Of a stretch of DNA of 8,294 nucleotides, positions 6,037 through 8,294 are shown piece after piece. Origin of the DNA: an uncultured Anaerolineales bacterium (GTDB lineage Bacteria > Chloroflexota > Anaerolineae > Anaerolineales > UBA11657); the NCBI GenBank assembly GCA_913031335.1, contig CAJWGI010000046.1, positions 1 to 8,294 of the forward strand. Reading direction: 5' to 3'. Made by a program: the position numbers and the translations under genes. The notes below the pieces were generated by a model that was given only the letters and a program-made list of their open reading frames with translations, was not told the DNA's origin and searched no databases. How positions within the stretch are numbered: the first letter of the stretch is position 1; the number at the start of each line of letters is the position of its first letter.

Positions 6037-7086
6037 ATGATTGATTTTCCCTCATTTGACTTTCAACTGGACAAATTGATTGACCACTTCGTCAAGTGGC
6101 TGACCGCCGACTGGCGCTTCCACTTCTTTCGAGGGGTGAGCGCCACAATTCTCTGGCCGCTGGTGCGCCTTGAGAAGTTTCTACAGTGGCTGCCCGTGAC
6201 CGTCATCATTCTAGCGGTTGCTCTGCTGGCATGGTGGTCTGTGCGCCATAAACGCACACGCAAAGAGCTATTCATTGTGCTCGCCGAGGCGGCTGCAATA
6301 GGCCTTGGCCTGACCTTGATAGGTCTGGCTCAGGAGCAGTCGGCATCAAATGGAACCTGGGAATGGGCGGGCCGCTCCCTGCTGGCAGCGGCCGTGGCAA
6401 TTGCCGGCGGCTTCTGGGCTGTGGGCGGCCGCCGGCCGGGTCTGCCAGAACTGGCCATGGCTGGTTTTATGTTCATCGGTGTGGTTGGCTTATGGGACGC
6501 TGCCATGACAACCTTGGCTGTCGTGGGGGTTGCGACCACGATCGCCATAATGGTGGCAATACCGACCGGCATTGTCATGGCCAAGAGCGACCGTCTTCAG
6601 GCTGGGATTAGACCTATCCTGGACCTGCTGCAGACAATGCCCAGTTTCGTATACCTGGTACCGGCGCTGATGCTCTTCGGCCTCGGCAAGGTGCCCGCCA
6701 TCATGGCCACGGTGATGTATGCCGTGGCACCGGGAATCCGCTTGACTAATTTGGGCATCCGCCTGGTGGACAAGGAGCTGATTGAGGCCGCACACGCTTT
6801 CGGCACGGCGCCGCGGCAGATGCTGTTTAAGGTGGAACTGCCGCTGGCGTTACCGACCATCATGGCTGGCATCAACCAGGTCATCATGGCGTCGCTTGCG
6901 ATGGTAGTGATCGCGTCAATGGTGGGCGCTGCGGGGCTGGGAATTGAGGTGCTGCACGGAATTGCACGCCTGAAAGTGGGCCAGGGGTTCAACGGGGGGC
7001 TCAGCATTACGCTGCTTGCCATCATCATCGACCGGGTCACGCGGGGGCTCCAGCCGGGTCGCGAGTCAGCTGGAGAGCCTGCTTGA
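6037..7086 (+). CDS. proW: Glycine betaine/proline betaine-type ABC transporter, permease subunit (ProW/OpuAB-like)
   Basis: A 349-residue inner-membrane permease, close to the length of E. coli ProW (354). A polar, aromatic-rich N-terminal segment (1-45) is followed by hydrophobic segments at roughly 51-67, 79-97, 113-130, 139-153, 156-181, 203-238, 280-300 and 321-332. The EAA loop that contacts the ATPase is intact: EAA at 250-252, Gly256 and Val266-x-Leu-Pro at 266-269. Phrases such as LLQTMPSFVYLVPALMLFG and VGAAGLG are typical of this permease family. The ATG has a good ribosome binding site, AAAGGGTGA, with about 6 nt spacing. A 110-bp gap from proV is long for two subunits that are often overlapping or nearly so. 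A strong terminator follows 20 bp after the stop. Confidence 0.94.
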   Translation: MIDFPSFDFQLDKLIDHFVKWLTADWRFHFFRGVSATILWPLVRLEKFLQWLPVTVIILAVALLAWWSVRHKRTRKELFIVLAEAAAIGLGLTLIGLAQEQSASNGTWEWAGRSLLAAAVAIAGGFWAVGGRRPGLPELAMAGFMFIGVVGLWDAAMTTLAVVGVATTIAIMVAIPTGIVMAKSDRLQAGIRPILDLLQTMPSFVYLVPALMLFGLGKVPAIMATVMYAVAPGIRLTNLGIRLVDKELIEAAHAFGTAPRQMLFKVELPLALPTIMAGINQVIMASLAMVVIASMVGAAGLGIEVLHGIARLKVGQGFNGGLSITLLAIIIDRVTRGLQPGRESAGEPA

Positions 7087-7106
7087 AGCGGGCACTCGCT
7101 TAAAGC

Positions 7107-7146
7107 AAAACGGGGAGGTCTTATAGAACACCTCCCCGTTTTTTGT
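7107..7146. terminator. Strong bidirectional intrinsic terminator between proW and the binding-protein gene
   Basis: AAAACGGGGAGGT (7107-7119) and ACCTCCCCGTTTT (7130-7142) form a perfect 13-pair stem around a 10-nt loop. T residues run on to 7144 on the plus strand, and the A-run at the left foot provides a T-tract for the minus strand. It sits between the proW stop (7086) and the stop of the converging gene (7205), so it can end both transcripts. Confidence 0.92.
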
Positions 7147-7204
7147 TATCGGCAAGAAAACAGCTCTGTTGCTCCTGCCGGTTGCTTGACCGTGCGGACA
7201 GGCC

Positions 7205-8294
7205 TCAGTAGGCCGCCACGGCAGCCTTGATGCCTGCAGCGGCTTCCTCGGTCACCCACGGTGTCCACTCATCCTCAAAAGTCTGAAGGTAGTAGACCGC
7301 GGTATCCATCGCGGAGGCGTCGTTCTCTTCCATGTAGGCTCCGAGATCGTTGACCATTTGCGTACCCACGAACATCTTCGAGAGCATCGCCGCTACATCC
7401 GGGGCGCGATCCAGCAGGCCAGCGTGTACCAGTTTGTGGATGTCGTCCACGCTGTAAGCACAGGCTTCATCCACCGTGCCGAAGGGATCTGATTCTGTGG
7501 CCACACTGATAGCGTCCCAGCACTCTTTAGTGTAGGTCGGCTCCTCGATTTGCCACATCTTGTACTTGCCCAGAACCCAGGTCGGCTCCCAGTAGTACGA
7601 AAGCACCGGCATATTGTTCTCGACCGCACTGGCAAGAGAAGCATCAATGCCGGCCGCCGAGCCGGGCTCCATCACGTTGTAGAACTCATCCATGCCGTAG
7701 GCAGTAGCTTTGACACGCATGATCTTCTGGCAGTTCCAGCCGACGATGCAGTTCGTCCACACACCCTTGCTGGGGTCTTCGGGGTCCTGGAACAGTTGCG
7801 CCACGTCTGCATCCAGCAGGTCGTCTATCGTAGTGATGCCATGCTCCTCATGGGTGTACAGCGGGATGTACCAGCCCTGGGTGGATTTTTCGAAGACCTG
7901 CCCCAGGTCCACGATGTTACGGGCAGCGATCTGTTCGTTGTACCATTCCATGGTATTCATCCGCCATCCTTCCATATTGACATGTACATCTCCCAGTGGC
8001 AGTCCCACCTTCATGACATCGGTGGTCTCGGTGATCTCCTCAACCGGGTAGCCGTAGCCGTGCTCGGTAACGTACATGGCGATCGCGTTCAGAATCCACA
8101 TACTCTGCCAGCTCCCGTCGTGGAACAGGATCGGCTCCTTGGGGCCTGCTGCCTCCGCGCTGCCTGCCTTGCCACCAGTAGGTGTGTATACAACCGGCGG
8201 AGGCCAGTTATCCTCTGAAGCAACGTTGTCCGCACTCAACTGGAAGACCGCCAGGGCCTCACCAGTCGCACAGTCACCATACTCATCACAACTC
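7205..8294 (-). CDS. Glycine betaine-type ABC transporter substrate-binding protein (ProX/OpuAC-like), 5' end outside the window
   Basis: The frame is open from the TGA stop at 7207-7205 to the right edge, giving about 362 visible residues. A TTG at 8239 has no ribosome binding site and the frame continues upstream, so the true start and any signal or lipoprotein peptide lie beyond 8294. The first 50 or so visible residues look like a linker (PPPVVYTPTGG, AGSAEAAGP). An OpuAC-type domain then begins at PILFHDGSW. Residues below count from the TTG. Tryptophan-rich segments suit a cation-binding aromatic pocket: Trp44, Trp48, Trp92, Trp123 and YYWEPTW (215-221). Four cysteines (164, 170, 240, 260) could form disulfides outside the membrane. 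It should deliver a quaternary-ammonium substrate to ProVW. It converges on proW instead of following it, so it has its own promoter outside the window. Confidence 0.88.
   Translation of the reverse strand, partial: SCDEYGDCATGEALAVFQLSADNVASEDNWPPPVVYTPTGGKAGSAEAAGPKEPILFHDGSWQSMWILNAIAMYVTEHGYGYPVEEITETTDVMKVGLPLGDVHVNMEGWRMNTMEWYNEQIAARNIVDLGQVFEKSTQGWYIPLYTHEEHGITTIDDLLDADVAQLFQDPEDPSKGVWTNCIVGWNCQKIMRVKATAYGMDEFYNVMEPGSAAGIDASLASAVENNMPVLSYYWEPTWVLGKYKMWQIEEPTYTKECWDAISVATESDPFGTVDEACAYSVDDIHKLVHAGLLDRAPDVAAMLSKMFVGTQMVNDLGAYMEENDASAMDTAVYYLQTFEDEWTPWVTEEAAAGIKAAVAAY

Noticed and set aside
7201..7214. Small GGCCT-CAGT-AGGCC hairpin over the binding-protein stop codon
   Set aside because: It has only five pairs and no T-tract on either strand. 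The strong terminator at 7107-7146 already explains transcript ends.
7550..8218. 222-codon plus-strand frame opposite the binding protein
   Set aside because: It is antisense to a recognisable OpuAC-type domain and has no motif of its own.

Overview
The window is bacterial, gene-dense and moderately GC-rich by eye. It holds six complete protein-coding genes, one partial one at the right edge and a doubtful one at the left edge. There are no RNA genes, insertion sequences, CRISPR repeats or phage genes. The lineage cannot be fixed from the sequence. Paired dehydrogenases with an enolase-superfamily enzyme beside a quaternary-amine ABC transporter occur in Proteobacteria, Chloroflexota and others.

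Left block (about 262-3258, minus strand): a tight three-gene operon read right to left. A zinc-dependent alcohol dehydrogenase is followed after 8 bp by a mandelate racemase-subgroup enolase-superfamily enzyme, and after 16 bp by a short-chain dehydrogenase (SDR). This combination (oxidise an alcohol, dehydrate or epimerise an acid, oxidise or reduce a keto product) resembles oxidative sugar-acid or polyol catabolism, but no substrate can be named. Left of it, positions 1-120 may hold the start of another minus-strand gene.

Divergent control region (3259-3593): 335 bp without a convincing gene. It holds candidate promoters in both directions and two short symmetric sites. A second, unrelated SDR starts at 3594 and reads rightward.

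Right block (about 4464-8294): a ProU/OpuA-type uptake system. proV (ATPase with a C-terminal CBS region) and proW (permease) read rightward. The substrate-binding protein gene lies on the opposite strand and converges on proW, and a strong, apparently bidirectional terminator sits between them. Usually the binding-protein gene follows the permease in the same operon. proV has a long leader with a sizeable predicted hairpin, and proW is preceded by a perfect 16-bp palindrome abutting its ribosome binding site.

As a working idea, the window couples import of a betaine-like or other quaternary-ammonium compound to enzymes that may process it or an unrelated sugar acid. No single feature demonstrates a new system. 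The most interesting points are the transporter's split layout, the palindrome before proW, the proV leader and the unassigned substrate of the dehydrogenase/enolase operon.
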